DNA of 64,000 nt from contig NZ_BAJR01000002.1 of the NCBI RefSeq assembly GCF_000613805.1, positions 124,001 through 188,000 on the forward strand. The letters are read 5' to 3'. Each line of letters opens with the position of its first letter. The first letter of the stretch is position 1. The position numbers and the translations under genes were made by a program. Of this stretch, positions 10,063 to 19,009 are shown one piece after another. Origin of the DNA: Phocaeicola paurosaccharolyticus JCM 15092 (GTDB lineage: Bacteria; Bacteroidota; Bacteroidia; Bacteroidales; Bacteroidaceae). The notes beneath the pieces are model-generated. The model was not told where the DNA came from and ran no database searches. It saw nothing but the letters and a program-made list of their open reading frames with translations.

Positions 10063-10647
10063 TTATAAAACTTCTATTAATTCTACATCAAATATTAATG
10101 TGCTGTGAGGTGGAATCATCTCACCAGCCTGCTGAGCACCATATGCAAGTTCTGAAGGAATAAAGAGTCTCCATTTAGAACCTTCTGACATAAGTTGAAG
10201 TGCCTCAACCCATCCTTTGATAACTTGATTTACTCCAAACACAGCTGGCTCGCCACGTTTGACAGAGCTATCAAAAAGAGTACCATCGATTAGTGTGCCC
10301 TCATAATGGCATTTTACACTATCTGTAGATAATGGTTTCTTACCATTTCCCTCTGCTATTACCTCATATTGCAATCCGCTAGCTAATGTAACAACACCTG
10401 CACGTTTTGCATTCTCTATTAAGAAGTTCTTACCCTTCTCGATGTTCTGTGCATTAAGCTTAGCTTCTAATTCTTCAAAATATTTGTTTACGATCTCGCG
10501 TGCTTCATTGTGTGTGATTGCAGTCTCTTTATTCTCAAGAACAGCCTTTACTGCATTAGCGAAGTCTTCAACGTTGATGTTTTGAGCTCCCATGCTCAAT
10601 AGATTTTGACCGATTCCTAAACCGATTGCATAACTGAATTTATCCAT
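10063..10647 (-). CDS. FKBP-type peptidyl-prolyl isomerase, no signal peptide
   Basis: A 194-aa paralog of the downstream lipoprotein. It has a short FKBP_N domain (about residues 1-75, beginning MDKFSYAIGLGIGQNL) and a full FKBP domain (about 85-194) with VKCHYEGTLIDGTLFDSS and WRLFIPSELAYGA. No signal peptide is visible, so it is probably cytoplasmic. It is the first gene of the two-gene unit ending in the terminator at 9121-9150. Confidence 0.93.
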   Translation of the reverse strand: MDKFSYAIGLGIGQNLLSMGAQNINVEDFANAVKAVLENKETAITHNEAREIVNKYFEELEAKLNAQNIEKGKNFLIENAKRAGVVTLASGLQYEVIAEGNGKKPLSTDSVKCHYEGTLIDGTLFDSSVKRGEPAVFGVNQVIKGWVEALQLMSEGSKWRLFIPSELAYGAQQAGEMIPPHSTLIFDVELIEVL

Positions 10648-10683
10648 AATTATTTTGCTGTAAATATTTCATTTTAAAACATA

Positions 10684-10691
10684 CAAAGGTA
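10684..10691 (-). promoter_or_regulatory. Probable -7 element of the FKBP operon
   Basis: On the minus strand this reads TACCTTTG, an exact TAnnTTTG match, 37 bp upstream of the first FKBP start codon. The -33 element is weak. Confidence 0.55.
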
Positions 10692-10771
10692 AATTTTTTA
10701 TTTTAATGGCATTGTTTTTAACAATCTAAAAACCATTTTTTTTGTATGTTTACTAAAAAAAATGATATATT

Positions 10772-11473
10772 ATGAAAAACTTGATTATTTTGACAGGTGC
10801 AGGTATGAGTGTTGAGAGTGGTCTAAGTACATTCAGAGGTTCAGGAGGCATGTGGGGGAAATATCCGGTTGAGCAGGTGGCAACTATTGAAGGCTATTAT
10901 GATAACCCTGAACTGGTAATCAATTTTTATAATGATCTTCGTAAGCAGTTACTTACCGTGAATCCTAATCATGGGCATAAGGTAATTGCTGAACTAGAGA
11001 AATATTTTAATGTAACTGTCATAACTCAGAACGTTGATAATCTTCACGAAAGAGGTGGAAGTTCCAACGTTATTCATCTTCATGGTGAACTTACTAAGGT
11101 TACATCTAGCAAAGATCCAAATAACCCTAGGTATATTGAAACATTGGCAACTGATGATTACGATGTTAAAATGGGTGATAATTCTGCCGATGGAAGTCAG
11201 AAGAGACCTTTTATTGTGTGGTTTGGTGAGGCTGTACCAATGATTGACGAAGCAATAGAGTGGGTTAGGAAAGCTGATATTTTTGTTGTTATAGGAACAT
11301 CACTGAATGTTTATCCCGCAGCTGGACTCTTGAACTATCTTCCGCCGAGGGTACCGATATATGTAATTGATCCTAATGAATTGCCTATAAAAGGCTCCGA
11401 TTATCATTTCATACAGAATGGTGCTTCTAAAGGCATGGATGAATTAATGAAAATTTTATTAGATAAAAATTAA
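10772..11473 (+). CDS. Sir2-family NAD-dependent protein deacylase
   Basis: A 233-aa sirtuin that would remove acyl groups from lysines using NAD. The NAD-binding signature LTGAGMSVESGLSTFRG (about residues 7-23), TQNVDNLHERGG, the catalytic His104 in IHLHGEL, and the C-terminal GTSLNVYPAAGL are all present. The two zinc-binding Cys pairs that normally follow the catalytic histidine are absent: that stretch has no cysteine at all. Zinc-less sirtuins of this kind exist in bacteria, so it may still be active. A rubredoxin gene follows 62 bp downstream. Confidence 0.93.
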   Translation: MKNLIILTGAGMSVESGLSTFRGSGGMWGKYPVEQVATIEGYYDNPELVINFYNDLRKQLLTVNPNHGHKVIAELEKYFNVTVITQNVDNLHERGGSSNVIHLHGELTKVTSSKDPNNPRYIETLATDDYDVKMGDNSADGSQKRPFIVWFGEAVPMIDEAIEWVRKADIFVVIGTSLNVYPAAGLLNYLPPRVPIYVIDPNELPIKGSDYHFIQNGASKGMDELMKILLDKN

Positions 11474-11535
11474 GGAGAAATCAAAAACTTTATTATGTTT
11501 GTTTTCGTAATATAACGTAATATAAATTAGAGATT

Positions 11536-11697
11536 ATGAAAAAATATGTTTGTACAGTTTGCGGCTGGGTTTACGATCCAGAAGTAGGAGATCCAGAAGG
11601 TGGTATTTTACCAGGAACAGCATTTGAAGATATTCCTGATGATTGGGTATGCCCTCTATGCGGTGTAGGTAAAGAAGACTTTGAAGAACAAGAGTAA
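11536..11697 (+). CDS. Rubredoxin
   Basis: A 53-aa electron carrier with a single Fe(SCys)4 site. The ligands are Cys6 and Cys9 (CTVCG) and Cys39 and Cys42 (CPLCG), with the typical [15 protein letters not shown] and [10 protein letters not shown] segments. The length is standard for a rubredoxin. It is followed after about 20 bp by a strong terminator. In anaerobic Bacteroidales rubredoxins feed electrons to peroxide- and oxygen-detoxifying enzymes; none is adjacent here. Confidence 0.96.
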   Translation: MKKYVCTVCGWVYDPEVGDPEGGILPGTAFEDIPDDWVCPLCGVGKEDFEEQE

Positions 11698-11716
11698 TAG
11701 TAGTTCTAAGACAATA

Positions 11717-11746
11717 GAAAAGGCGGTTCATATGAGCCGCCTTTCT
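11717..11746. terminator. Bidirectional terminator between rubredoxin and pnp
   Basis: AAAGGCGG and CCGCCTTT flank an inner TCATATGA. The hairpin sits between convergent genes, with A/T-rich flanks usable on both strands. Confidence 0.85.
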
Positions 11747-11765
11747 TATTTATTATATTCAGATA

Positions 11766-13952
11766 TTATTCTGCTGTTTCACTTTTTTCTTCCTTATTTT
11801 CACTCTTTGGAGCTTTTTCGCTCTTAGGAGCTCTTTCTGGTTTTGGAAGAAGAACCTTGCGAGATAATTTGAATTTACCAGTCTTAGGATCGATATCAAG
11901 TAACTTAACCTGAATCTCATCACCCTCTTTAAGACCAGCCTCTTCTATTGTCTCAAGACGTTTCCAATCTATTTCAGAAATGTGGAGAAGACCATCTTTA
12001 CCTGGAAGGAATTCTACGAATGCACCATAAGGCATAACTGAACGAATCTTACCAGTGTAGACTTCACCAACTTCTGGAACAGCAACGATACCTTTGATTA
12101 TGCGGATAGCATCATCGATAGATTTCTTATTAGTTCCGGCAATCTGTATTTTTCCAACACCGTCAGCCTCTTCGATAGTGATAGTAGCACCAGTCTCTTC
12201 TTGCATACCTTGGATAATTTTACCACCAGGGCCGATTACAGCACCGATGAACTCTTTTGGTATAGTCAATGCTTCAATACGTGGAGCGTGTGGCTTAAGA
12301 TCATCATGAGGAGCAGGAATACATTCTGTAATCTTACCAAGGATATGCATACGTCCCTCTTTTGCTTGGTTAAGAGCTTTTTCGAGGATGTCGAATGAAA
12401 GTCCGTCTACTTTTATATCCATTTGAGTAGCAGTGATACCATCTTTAGTACCTGTTACCTTGAAGTCCATATCACCTAAGTGGTCTTCGTCGCCAAGGAT
12501 ATCAGAAAGAACAGCAAATTTATCCTCTCCGGCATTCTTGATAAGTCCCATAGCTATACCTGAAACAGGTTTGTTGATAGGTACACCGGCGTCCATAAGA
12601 GCAAGTGTTCCAGCGCATACAGTAGCCATTGATGATGAACCGTTAGATTCAAGGATATCAGAAACTATACGTACGCAATATGGATATTCTGCTGGAATTT
12701 GTCCCTTAAGAGCTCTCCAAGCAAGATGTCCGTGACCGATTTCGCGGCGACCTACACCTCTTTGGGCTCTAGCCTCACCTGTTGAGAATGGAGGGAAATT
12801 ATAGTGCAATAAGAATCTTTCTCTACGTTGATCAAGTACATCGTCAACGATCTTCTCGTCAAGTTTTGTACCAAGAGTTACAGTACTTAAAGATTGAGTT
12901 TCACCACGTGTGAAGATAGCCGATCCGTGAGGTCCAGGCAAGTAGCCAATCTCACACCAGATAGGACGGATCTCAGTTGTCTTACGACCGTCAAGACGTT
13001 TTCCTTCATCAAGTATGCATCTACGCATAGCTGCTTTTTCAACGTCGTGGTAGTATTTATCGATAAGGTCTCCCTTTTCTTCTAATTCTTCTTCTGTAAA
13101 CTGTGCTTTGAATTCATCGCGGATAGCGTTGAATGCATCTTCACGTGCATGCTTGTCTCTGTTTCCAGCTTCTGCAATAGCATAAGCCTTACTGTAGCAA
13201 GCTTCATTAACAGCTTTACGTAAATCTTCATCATTTACCTCATGGCAGTATTCGCGTTTAACAGCTTTACCAACCTCTTCGGTAAGTTCCATTTGCGCTT
13301 TACATTGAACCTTGATAGCTTCGTGAGCAGCCTTCATAGCTTCAAGAAGATCAATTTCTGAAACTTCTTTCATCTCACCTTCAACCATCATGATGTTGTC
13401 GTATGTAGCAGCAACCATAAGGTCCATGTCTGCTTTTTCTAGTTCCTCGAAAGTAGGATTGATAGCAAATTTACCATCAATACGTGCTACTCTCACTTCA
13501 GAGATAGGACCTCCGAAAGGAATATCTGAAACTGCAAGAGCAGCAGAAGCTGCAAGTCCAGCCAATGCATCAGGCATGTCAACACCATCTGCTGAGAATA
13601 GGGTAATATTTACATATACCTCTGCGTGATAATTATCTGGGAAAAGAGGACGCAATGCGCGGTCAACCAAACGGCAAGTCAGAATTTCGTAATCTGATGC
13701 TTTACCTTCTCTTTTAGTAAAACCACCTGGATAACGTCCGAATGCTGAATATTTTTCTTTGTACTCCACTTGAAGTGGCATGAAATCTGTTCCGGGAACT
13801 GCGTCTTTTGCGGCACAAACAGTTGCAAGCAACATAGTATTACCCATGCGAAGCATTACAGCACCATCTGCCTGTTTTGCCAGCTTTCCCGTCTCGAGTG
13901 TGATGGTTCTTCCATCAGGAAGCTCGATCGTCTTAACAATTGGATTAATCAT
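11766..13952 (-). CDS. pnp: Polyribonucleotide nucleotidyltransferase (PNPase)
   Basis: The phosphorolytic 3'-5' exoribonuclease of mRNA turnover. Domains in order are a first RNase PH-like domain (about 1-230), an all-helical linker, a second catalytic RNase PH domain (about 310-545), a KH domain starting near 565 with [16 protein letters not shown], and an S1 domain starting near 628 with [20 protein letters not shown]. The C-terminal 30 residues are a low-complexity tail of repeated PKSE units. The 728-aa length is typical. The gene stands alone between the rubredoxin terminator and its own upstream intergenic region. Confidence 0.97.
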   Translation of the reverse strand: MINPIVKTIELPDGRTITLETGKLAKQADGAVMLRMGNTMLLATVCAAKDAVPGTDFMPLQVEYKEKYSAFGRYPGGFTKREGKASDYEILTCRLVDRALRPLFPDNYHAEVYVNITLFSADGVDMPDALAGLAASAALAVSDIPFGGPISEVRVARIDGKFAINPTFEELEKADMDLMVAATYDNIMMVEGEMKEVSEIDLLEAMKAAHEAIKVQCKAQMELTEEVGKAVKREYCHEVNDEDLRKAVNEACYSKAYAIAEAGNRDKHAREDAFNAIRDEFKAQFTEEELEEKGDLIDKYYHDVEKAAMRRCILDEGKRLDGRKTTEIRPIWCEIGYLPGPHGSAIFTRGETQSLSTVTLGTKLDEKIVDDVLDQRRERFLLHYNFPPFSTGEARAQRGVGRREIGHGHLAWRALKGQIPAEYPYCVRIVSDILESNGSSSMATVCAGTLALMDAGVPINKPVSGIAMGLIKNAGEDKFAVLSDILGDEDHLGDMDFKVTGTKDGITATQMDIKVDGLSFDILEKALNQAKEGRMHILGKITECIPAPHDDLKPHAPRIEALTIPKEFIGAVIGPGGKIIQGMQEETGATITIEEADGVGKIQIAGTNKKSIDDAIRIIKGIVAVPEVGEVYTGKIRSVMPYGAFVEFLPGKDGLLHISEIDWKRLETIEEAGLKEGDEIQVKLLDIDPKTGKFKLSRKVLLPKPERAPKSEKAPKSENKEEKSETAE

Positions 13953-14092
13953 AAAATGTTTTTTATTATACTTTTCGTCTAAAAAATTGTGCGAATATAG
14001 TCAATTAATTTCTAAATAGGTGAAAATGAGATTAAAAACTTTGTTTCATTTTCCTTTTTTTTGATTAAGATATAAGAAGATTCTTAAAAAGT

Positions 14093-14121
14093 TTGTCAAA
14101 CCATTAAAAGGAGTATCTTTG
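14093..14121 (+). promoter_or_regulatory. Promoter of the TlpA-like lipoprotein gene
   Basis: A -33 TTTG at 14093-14096 is followed after 17 bp by TATCTTTG (14114-14121), a good Bacteroides-type -33/-7 pair. It lies 40 bp upstream of the ATG at 14162. Confidence 0.65.
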
Positions 14122-14161
14122 TAGCCATATTTATTACTAAAAAACATTCAATTTTACTTAA

Positions 14162-15310
14162 ATGAAAATCAAATTATATTTCTTAGTTTCTCTTTTACTT
14201 ATAGGATTCTCGTCTTGTAAAAAGAGTAATGGCTTCGAGATTAAAGGAGAAATTTCGGATGCAGCAGATAAGATGTTGTATCTTGATGAGATGGGCATAA
14301 ATGGAACTATCGGACTAGATTCAGTTAAACTAGGTAGCTCAGGTACTTACGAATTTAATGGCAATAGACCTGAATCTCCGGAATTTTATAGATTAAGACT
14401 TGGTGATGAGATAATTAATTTTGCTATCGATTCAACAGAGACTATAACAATTAACTCTAACGTAAAGAACTTCTCTACAGATTATACAGTGGAGGGTTCA
14501 GAAAATAATACGAAGATAAAAGAGTTGGTAATGCTTCAGATAGCATTGCAGAACTCTGTTAATAAATTGGCTCAGAATAGTTCTATCCCTGCTGGAATTG
14601 TACAGGATAGTATTCTTAAAATGGTTGATAGCTATAAGACTAATGTAACACGCAATTACATTTTCGCTCAGCCAAATATGACATATGCTTATTTTGCACT
14701 GTTTCAGAAGTTAAACAACTATATGATATTCGATCCTTTGGCGAACAAAGACGATCTGAAATGCTTCGCAGCTGTTGCGACCAGCCTTAACAACGTTTAT
14801 CCACATGCCGACAGATCTAGAAACCTCTATAATATGGTTATTAAAGGTATGAAAAATACTAGAGCTGTAAAAGAGGAACAATTGGAGGTGTCGCCAGACA
14901 AGATTAAGCAGGCTAATATCATCGATATAGATCTCATGGATGTCAAGGGACGCTCAAGAAAGTTGACAGATCTTAAGGGTAAAGTCGTTATACTTGATTT
15001 TACAATATATAACCACTCTATGTCTGCAGCACATAACCTTGCATTAAGAGAATTGTACAGTAAATACTCTGCTCAAGGACTTGAGATATATCAGGTATCA
15101 CTTGATGAAGATGAACACTTCTGGAAGACTGCATCCGACAACCTTCCTTGGATCTGCGTAAGAGATGCTAACGGAACTTATTCAAACTATCTTGCTTTAT
15201 ATAATGTTACCAATATCCCTACTTTCTTCATTATTAACAAAGCTAATGAACTACGCGGTAGGAGTGAGAATATAGCAGAACTTGAAGGAGAAGTTAAGAA
15301 GTTGCTTTAA
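14162..15310 (+). CDS. TlpA-like thioredoxin-fold lipoprotein lacking CxxC
   Basis: A 382-aa envelope lipoprotein (lipobox ending FSSC, Cys19). The N-terminal domain (about 25-115) resembles the DUF4369 domain common in Bacteroidetes thiol-disulfide proteins. The C-terminal domain (about 255-382) is an AhpC/TSA/TlpA-type thioredoxin fold, with GKVVILDFTIYNHSMSAAHN and a cis-Pro segment NIPTFFIIN. Where the redox CxxC should follow the beta strand the sequence reads NHSMSA, so the protein cannot do thiol-disulfide exchange by the usual route. A binding or chaperone role is possible but unproven. Confidence 0.8.
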   Translation: MKIKLYFLVSLLLIGFSSCKKSNGFEIKGEISDAADKMLYLDEMGINGTIGLDSVKLGSSGTYEFNGNRPESPEFYRLRLGDEIINFAIDSTETITINSNVKNFSTDYTVEGSENNTKIKELVMLQIALQNSVNKLAQNSSIPAGIVQDSILKMVDSYKTNVTRNYIFAQPNMTYAYFALFQKLNNYMIFDPLANKDDLKCFAAVATSLNNVYPHADRSRNLYNMVIKGMKNTRAVKEEQLEVSPDKIKQANIIDIDLMDVKGRSRKLTDLKGKVVILDFTIYNHSMSAAHNLALRELYSKYSAQGLEIYQVSLDEDEHFWKTASDNLPWICVRDANGTYSNYLALYNVTNIPTFFIINKANELRGRSENIAELEGEVKKLL

Positions 15311-15407
15311 AGCATTTTACTGTTATAATATGTTATAAAGCATTTAGGTAAAATTTGTTTTATATAAATATAAATATAACTTTGTAAATTATATAATACA
15401 CAAAGGG

Positions 15408-15443
15408 TTCCGACATATGACGTTTAAATGTCGGAATTCTTTT
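15408..15443 (+). terminator. Intrinsic terminator or leader hairpin before greA
   Basis: TTCCGACAT and ATGTCGGAA form a perfect 9-bp stem followed by TTCTTTTTG. It lies about 100 bp past the upstream gene and 50 bp before greA, so it may terminate the former or attenuate the latter. Confidence 0.65.
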
Positions 15444-15486
15444 TGTTTTATATATAATTGTATTAATAATATAGAAAACTCAGGAG

Positions 15487-15497
15487 GAATAACTATG
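15487..15497 (+). promoter_or_regulatory. Strong Shine-Dalgarno site deciding the greA start
   Basis: CAGGAGGAATAACTATG spans 15481-15497. Ribosome binding in Bacteroidetes usually does not depend on this motif, so its presence here supports ATG 15495 over the upstream open frame. Confidence 0.6.
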
Positions 15498-15959
15498 GCT
15501 TACATGTCAGAAGAAGGTTACCAGCAACTGGTAGCTGAGCTAAAACATTTAGAAGCGGTGGAACGACCAAAAATTGTTTCTGCTATAGCAGAGGCAAGAG
15601 ACAAGGGTGATTTGTCTGAAAATGCTGAATATGACGCGGCAAAAGAAGCTCAAGGATTACTTGAAATGAAAATAGCCCAATTAAAAGCTACAATAAGTGA
15701 TGCTAAAATCATTGATGTATCTAAGCTTAATGCAGATACTGTTCAGATCTTGACAAAGGTTGAACTTAAGAATGTGAAAACAGGAATGAAGATGGCATAT
15801 ACTATCGTCGCAGAGAGCGAGGCTAACCTTAAACTTGGTAAAATCTCGGTTAACACACCTATTGCTCAAGGTCTTCTTGGCAAAAAGATTGGTGATGTTG
15901 CAGAGATAACAATACCTCAGGGTAAGATAAGTTTAGAAATTACAAACATTTCGTTCTAA
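15495..15959 (+). CDS. greA: Transcription elongation factor GreA
   Basis: GreA rescues backtracked RNA polymerase by stimulating transcript cleavage. The 154-aa product has an N-terminal coiled coil (about 1-75) with the acidic tip DKGDLSENAEYDAAKEAQ, and a C-terminal FKBP-like domain ending in QGKISLEI. The start at 15495 is fixed by a strong Shine-Dalgarno sequence, AGGAGG, 8 bases upstream. That is notable because most genes in this window lack one. The frame is open further upstream but unconserved. It is followed by a hairpin and the HIT gene. Confidence 0.95.
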   Translation: MAYMSEEGYQQLVAELKHLEAVERPKIVSAIAEARDKGDLSENAEYDAAKEAQGLLEMKIAQLKATISDAKIIDVSKLNADTVQILTKVELKNVKTGMKMAYTIVAESEANLKLGKISVNTPIAQGLLGKKIGDVAEITIPQGKISLEITNISF

Positions 15960-15965
15960 AAACAT

Positions 15966-15998
15966 ATAGGCAAACTTGTTATGTGCAGGTTTGCCTAT
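15966..15998 (+). terminator. Hairpin between greA and the HIT gene
   Basis: ATAGGCAAAC and GTTTGCCTAT form a perfect 10-bp stem 6 bp after the greA stop. The following T-run is short, so termination may be partial. Confidence 0.55.
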
Positions 15999-16012
15999 TT
16001 AATTATAATAAG

Positions 16013-16420
16013 ATGGCAACAATTTTTAGTAAGATCATATCTGGTGATATTCCAAGCTATAAGGTGGCTGAGGATAATGAATTCTATGCCTTTCTTGATA
16101 TTAATCCATTGGTAAAGGCGCATACCCTTGTTGTTCCAAAAAGGGAAGTTGACTATATTTTTGATTTGGAAGATGAAGAGCTTGCAAAGATGCAGTTGTT
16201 TGCTAAGAGAGTCGCTTCTGCCATTAAAGAGGCTTTCCCATGTAAAAAGGTTGGTCAGGCAGTAATCGGACTTGAAGTTCCTCATGCACATATTCATCTT
16301 ATTCCTATTCAGAAAGAGTCGGATATGATATTCTCAAATCCTAAACTGAAATTAAGTAGCGAAGAGTTTGTTGAAATTGCTACATCTATAAATAAAATCT
16401 GGGAAGATAAATACAAGTAA
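16013..16420 (+). CDS. HIT-family nucleotide-binding protein
   Basis: A 135-aa histidine-triad hydrolase. The triad PHAHIHLIP (His91, His93, His95) and the N-terminal IFSKIISGDIPSYKV with FLDINPLVKAHTLVVPKRE match Hint-type phosphoramidases acting on AMP-lysine and similar conjugates. The ATG at 16013 places the protein at the family's usual length; the open frame upstream has no similarity. It lies 53 bp after greA on the same strand. Confidence 0.93.
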   Translation: MATIFSKIISGDIPSYKVAEDNEFYAFLDINPLVKAHTLVVPKREVDYIFDLEDEELAKMQLFAKRVASAIKEAFPCKKVGQAVIGLEVPHAHIHLIPIQKESDMIFSNPKLKLSSEEFVEIATSINKIWEDKYK

Positions 16421-16461
16421 TTCCTCTAATAAATACAGTAGTAAAACTACATCAATAATAT

Positions 16462-16504
16462 AATTTATCCTCTGTCATTCATTATGGCAGGGGATAATTT
16501 TTTT
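16462..16504. terminator. Terminator hairpin between convergent HIT and epimerase genes
   Basis: AATTTATCCTCTGTCAT can pair with ATGGCAGGGGATAATT, using G-U pairs, and is followed by a T-run on the plus strand. It overlaps the last codons of the epimerase gene on the other strand. Confidence 0.55.
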
Positions 16505-17337
16505 ATGAAGTTATCTATGCTAGGATGTTGATATTTGAATCCCATGGATAGTAGCTTCCTTGGAATAACTCTCTGTCCTCCTGTTATGACAGAACCCATC
16601 TCTCCGAATATTGTTCGCTTAATGTACGAAGGAATTGTTATAGATATTATAGCATGAAATGAGTGCTTCAGATAGCATATTATCTTGTTGTATGATATTA
16701 TCTCCGGACTGACACAATTCACTATGCCATTTACGTTCTCATTATTTATAATAAAATAGATAGCATTAATTAAATCATTTAGGCTTATCCATGGGAAAGG
16801 GGAATTCCCGGATGAGAACTTAACAGCTATCTTGAACTTAAGCGAGAGAAGTATCTGCTTCAAGGCTCCGCCACTAGGTGACAGTACTACCCCAAATCTA
16901 CAAATAACGTTTCTGCAAGCTTTTGATTTTCCTGCTTCAAGTTCCCACTCCCGGCATACAGAAGCTAAGAAGTTGCTACTCTCGGTAGGACTATCCTCGT
17001 CAGATTCTATATCTATGGGATAACATCCTACTGCAGATGTAGATATAAATAGTCTAGGTTTATCCGGAATTCTTGCAATAGCATTTACTATTTTCCTTGT
17101 AGCATTAATTCTACTGCTAAGAATCTTTTTCTTATAATCTTCTGTCCATCTTTTATTGATGGTAGCACCGGCAAGATTGATGATAACATCGCAATTTGAT
17201 AGCTCATTATATAGAAAATCTGAGCCATCAATAAAGTATTTCCTACCCAAAGGAATAACCTTATGTCCTTTTATCTCCAAAAAAGAAGATAATGCAGAGC
17301 CAATAAAGCCACTTGCACCACTAATTGCAATATTCAT
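16465..17337 (-). CDS. TIGR01777-family NAD(P)-dependent epimerase/reductase
   Basis: A 290-aa short-chain dehydrogenase-fold protein. It has the nucleotide-binding ISGASGFIGSAL (residues 4-15), INLAGATINKRW, ISTSAVGCYP and a C-terminal DUF1731-type tail (VIPRKLLSMGFKYQHPSIDNFI). These match the YfcH/SulA-like family of unknown substrate. The Tyr of the usual YxxxK is replaced in this subfamily, so the reaction is unknown. It is transcribed toward the HIT gene, and manC lies upstream on the same strand with a gap of about 60 bp. Confidence 0.85.
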   Translation of the reverse strand: MNIAISGASGFIGSALSSFLEIKGHKVIPLGRKYFIDGSDFLYNELSNCDVIINLAGATINKRWTEDYKKKILSSRINATRKIVNAIARIPDKPRLFISTSAVGCYPIDIESDEDSPTESSNFLASVCREWELEAGKSKACRNVICRFGVVLSPSGGALKQILLSLKFKIAVKFSSGNSPFPWISLNDLINAIYFIINNENVNGIVNCVSPEIISYNKIICYLKHSFHAIISITIPSYIKRTIFGEMGSVITGGQRVIPRKLLSMGFKYQHPSIDNFIKKLSPAIMNDRG

Positions 17338-17399
17338 ATATCCATACTTTTATACAGAATAAACAAATAAGGTATATATGTTGTTTAAAGCATTCAGTA

Positions 17400-18443
17400 T
17401 TAAATATATTTGTCTCCTAATTTGATCTTTACATCATTTACGAAACGTCTTATAGACTGCTCGTCATCTTTTTTACAAACTAGAATTACATCGTCTGAGC
17501 TAGCTACCAAATAGCCCTCAAGGTCTTGAACGATGGTTAGCTTATTGTCGGATACAGCGATAAGGTTGTCTTTGCAATTGTAGAGAAGTGAGTTGCCATT
17601 TACGCATACATTTTTCTCCTTATCTTTTGGGGAAATCTCATATAGAGAGTTCCAACTTCCAAGGTCGGCCCATCCGAATTTACATAGCTCAACATATACA
17701 TTGTTGGCCTTCTCCATTATTCCGTAATCAATAGAGATATTAGGGCAAGATGCAAAATCTTCGTTCTTATCTTTTAACTTCATGCAGATTTCAGGCATTA
17801 GTTCTTCAAAAGACTTTATTATAGTCTTATTGTTCCAAATAAAGATACCTGAATTCCAATAGAACTCCTGTGACTCAACAAAAACCTTTGCAAATTCTAT
17901 CTGTGGCTTCTCAACGAATGTTTTAACCTTGATGAATTTATCATCAGTGATATCGTTTATCTGAATATATCCGTAGCCTGTTTCAGGTCTGGTAGGTTTT
18001 ATACCAAGTGTCAGTATAACATCTTTGTCAGAAACGAAGTCAATACCATCCTTAATACATTTGAAGAACTCATTCTCGTTCATGATAAGATGGTCAATAG
18101 GAGCTACTATTACATTTGCATCCGGATTAATTTTCTGAATATGATATGAGGCTTGTGCAATAGCTGGCGCAGTATCTCTTCTGGCAGTTTCTGTTATTAT
18201 CTGTGATTCTTTTATATCTTTGAGCTGTTCCTGAACTATTTCTTTGTATTTTATATTTGTTGTAACTATTATATTTTCTGCTGGAATAATATTCTTATAT
18301 CTTTCAAAAGTTAGTTGAAGAAGAGATTGTCCTGTTCCAAAGAAATCTAAGAACTGTTTTGGTAGTGATGATTTACTGAAAGGCCAAAACCTACTACCTA
18401 TGCCACCAGCCATAATAACGCAATAATTATTATTATTGGACAT
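17400..18443 (-). CDS. manC: Mannose-1-phosphate guanylyltransferase
   Basis: It forms GDP-mannose from mannose-1-phosphate and GTP for polysaccharide and fucose synthesis. The nucleotidyltransferase signature GGIGSRFWPFSKSSLPKQF (about residues 13-31) is clear. ETARRDTAPAIAQA, GIKPTRPETGYGYIQ and FVEKP complete the active site. At 347 aa it is the single-domain form, without the C-terminal phosphomannose isomerase domain of bifunctional enzymes. No other nucleotide-sugar genes are adjacent. Confidence 0.93.
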   Translation of the reverse strand: MSNNNNYCVIMAGGIGSRFWPFSKSSLPKQFLDFFGTGQSLLQLTFERYKNIIPAENIIVTTNIKYKEIVQEQLKDIKESQIITETARRDTAPAIAQASYHIQKINPDANVIVAPIDHLIMNENEFFKCIKDGIDFVSDKDVILTLGIKPTRPETGYGYIQINDITDDKFIKVKTFVEKPQIEFAKVFVESQEFYWNSGIFIWNNKTIIKSFEELMPEICMKLKDKNEDFASCPNISIDYGIMEKANNVYVELCKFGWADLGSWNSLYEISPKDKEKNVCVNGNSLLYNCKDNLIAVSDNKLTIVQDLEGYLVASSDDVILVCKKDDEQSIRRFVNDVKIKLGDKYI

Positions 18444-18557
18444 GTTGATATCATTTTTAAATTACATGCTAATATAAATTTTATTTCTCAAAGCATATCC
18501 AATAAAGTATATAAATGAACTAATTATTTAGCAAATTCGAAAAAATGCAGTTCTCAA

Positions 18558-18588
18558 TTTGGTAAATAAAAAAATTGTAATACCTTTG
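18558..18588 (+). promoter_or_regulatory. Promoter of the tRNA-Leu gene
   Basis: TTTG (18558-18561), 19 bp, then TACCTTTG (18581-18588). This is an exact match to the Bacteroides -33/-7 consensus, 20 bp before the mature tRNA. Confidence 0.75.
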
Positions 18589-18608
18589 CACCGCAATCAA
18601 ATAACGAT

Positions 18609-18692
18609 GCCCAGATGGCGGAATCGGTAGACGCGCTGGTCTCAAACACCAGTGGATTCACTTCCATCCCGGTTCGACCCCGGGTCTGGGTA
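18609..18692 (+). tRNA. tRNA-Leu (anticodon CAA)
   Basis: A type II tRNA with a long variable arm. The acceptor strands GCCCAGA and TCTGGGT pair with a terminal G-U. The anticodon stem CTGGT/ACCAG encloses CTCAAAC, with anticodon CAA at 18643-18645. The T arm is CCCGG-TTCGACC-CCGGG and the discriminator is A. CCA is not encoded. Its 3' end forms the left attachment site of the mobilizable element that follows. Confidence 0.96.
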
Positions 18693-18693
18693 C
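18681..18693 (+). other. attL of the mobilizable element (tRNA-Leu 3' end)
   Basis: CGGGTCTGGGTAC is repeated exactly at 28539-28551. The tRNA 3' end is the classic target of tyrosine integrases, and an integrase gene sits beside the other copy. Integration leaves the tRNA intact. Confidence 0.85.
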
Positions 18694-18697
18694 GAGT

Positions 18698-18737
18698 AAA
18701 TCGGCTAAGTAATTGAATATCAATGCTTAGCCGATTT
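18698..18737 (+). terminator. Element-borne terminator behind the tRNA-Leu
   Basis: AAATCGGCTAAG and CTTAGCCGATTT form a perfect 12-bp stem followed by a T-rich tail. It lies 5 bp past attL, inside the element, so it replaces the terminator displaced to 28567-28595 by integration. Confidence 0.7.
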
Positions 18738-18750
18738 TATTTTGCGCCTA

Positions 18751-18770
18751 TTGTTCCTGTTTTGTTCCCA
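18751..18770 (+). repeat. Candidate left arm-type integrase sites
   Basis: TTGTTCCTG and TTTGTTCCCA stand in tandem about 60 bp inside attL. The same TTGTTCCC core occurs twice near the right end (28378 and 28389), as expected for arm-binding sites of a tyrosine integrase. Confidence 0.5.
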
Positions 18771-18976
18771 CACGGACTTATTCGCCAGTTCTTTAAATGG
18801 GATTGAATACGCTTAAACATTATTCTCCTTGTAATATATTGAATAGATGAAAAGCAATAAGTGTTGTCGAGAATTGTTGAATATCTACAAAAATCAGCGT
18901 TATAAGTAGTTTATGACCAATAGAGGTGCAAATAGATAAAATAATCATCAAATCATTGATTTTATCCAAATTAAGA

Positions 18977-19005
18977 TTGTGTATCATATAAATTCGCTAT
19001 CTTTG
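18977..19005 (+). promoter_or_regulatory. Candidate promoter of the hairpin RNA or cargo genes
   Basis: TTGTG near 18977-18981 and TATCTTTG at 18998-19005 fit a weak -33 and an exact -7. The pair is placed just before the series of hairpins at 19031-19224. Confidence 0.5.
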
Positions 19006-19009
19006 TATT

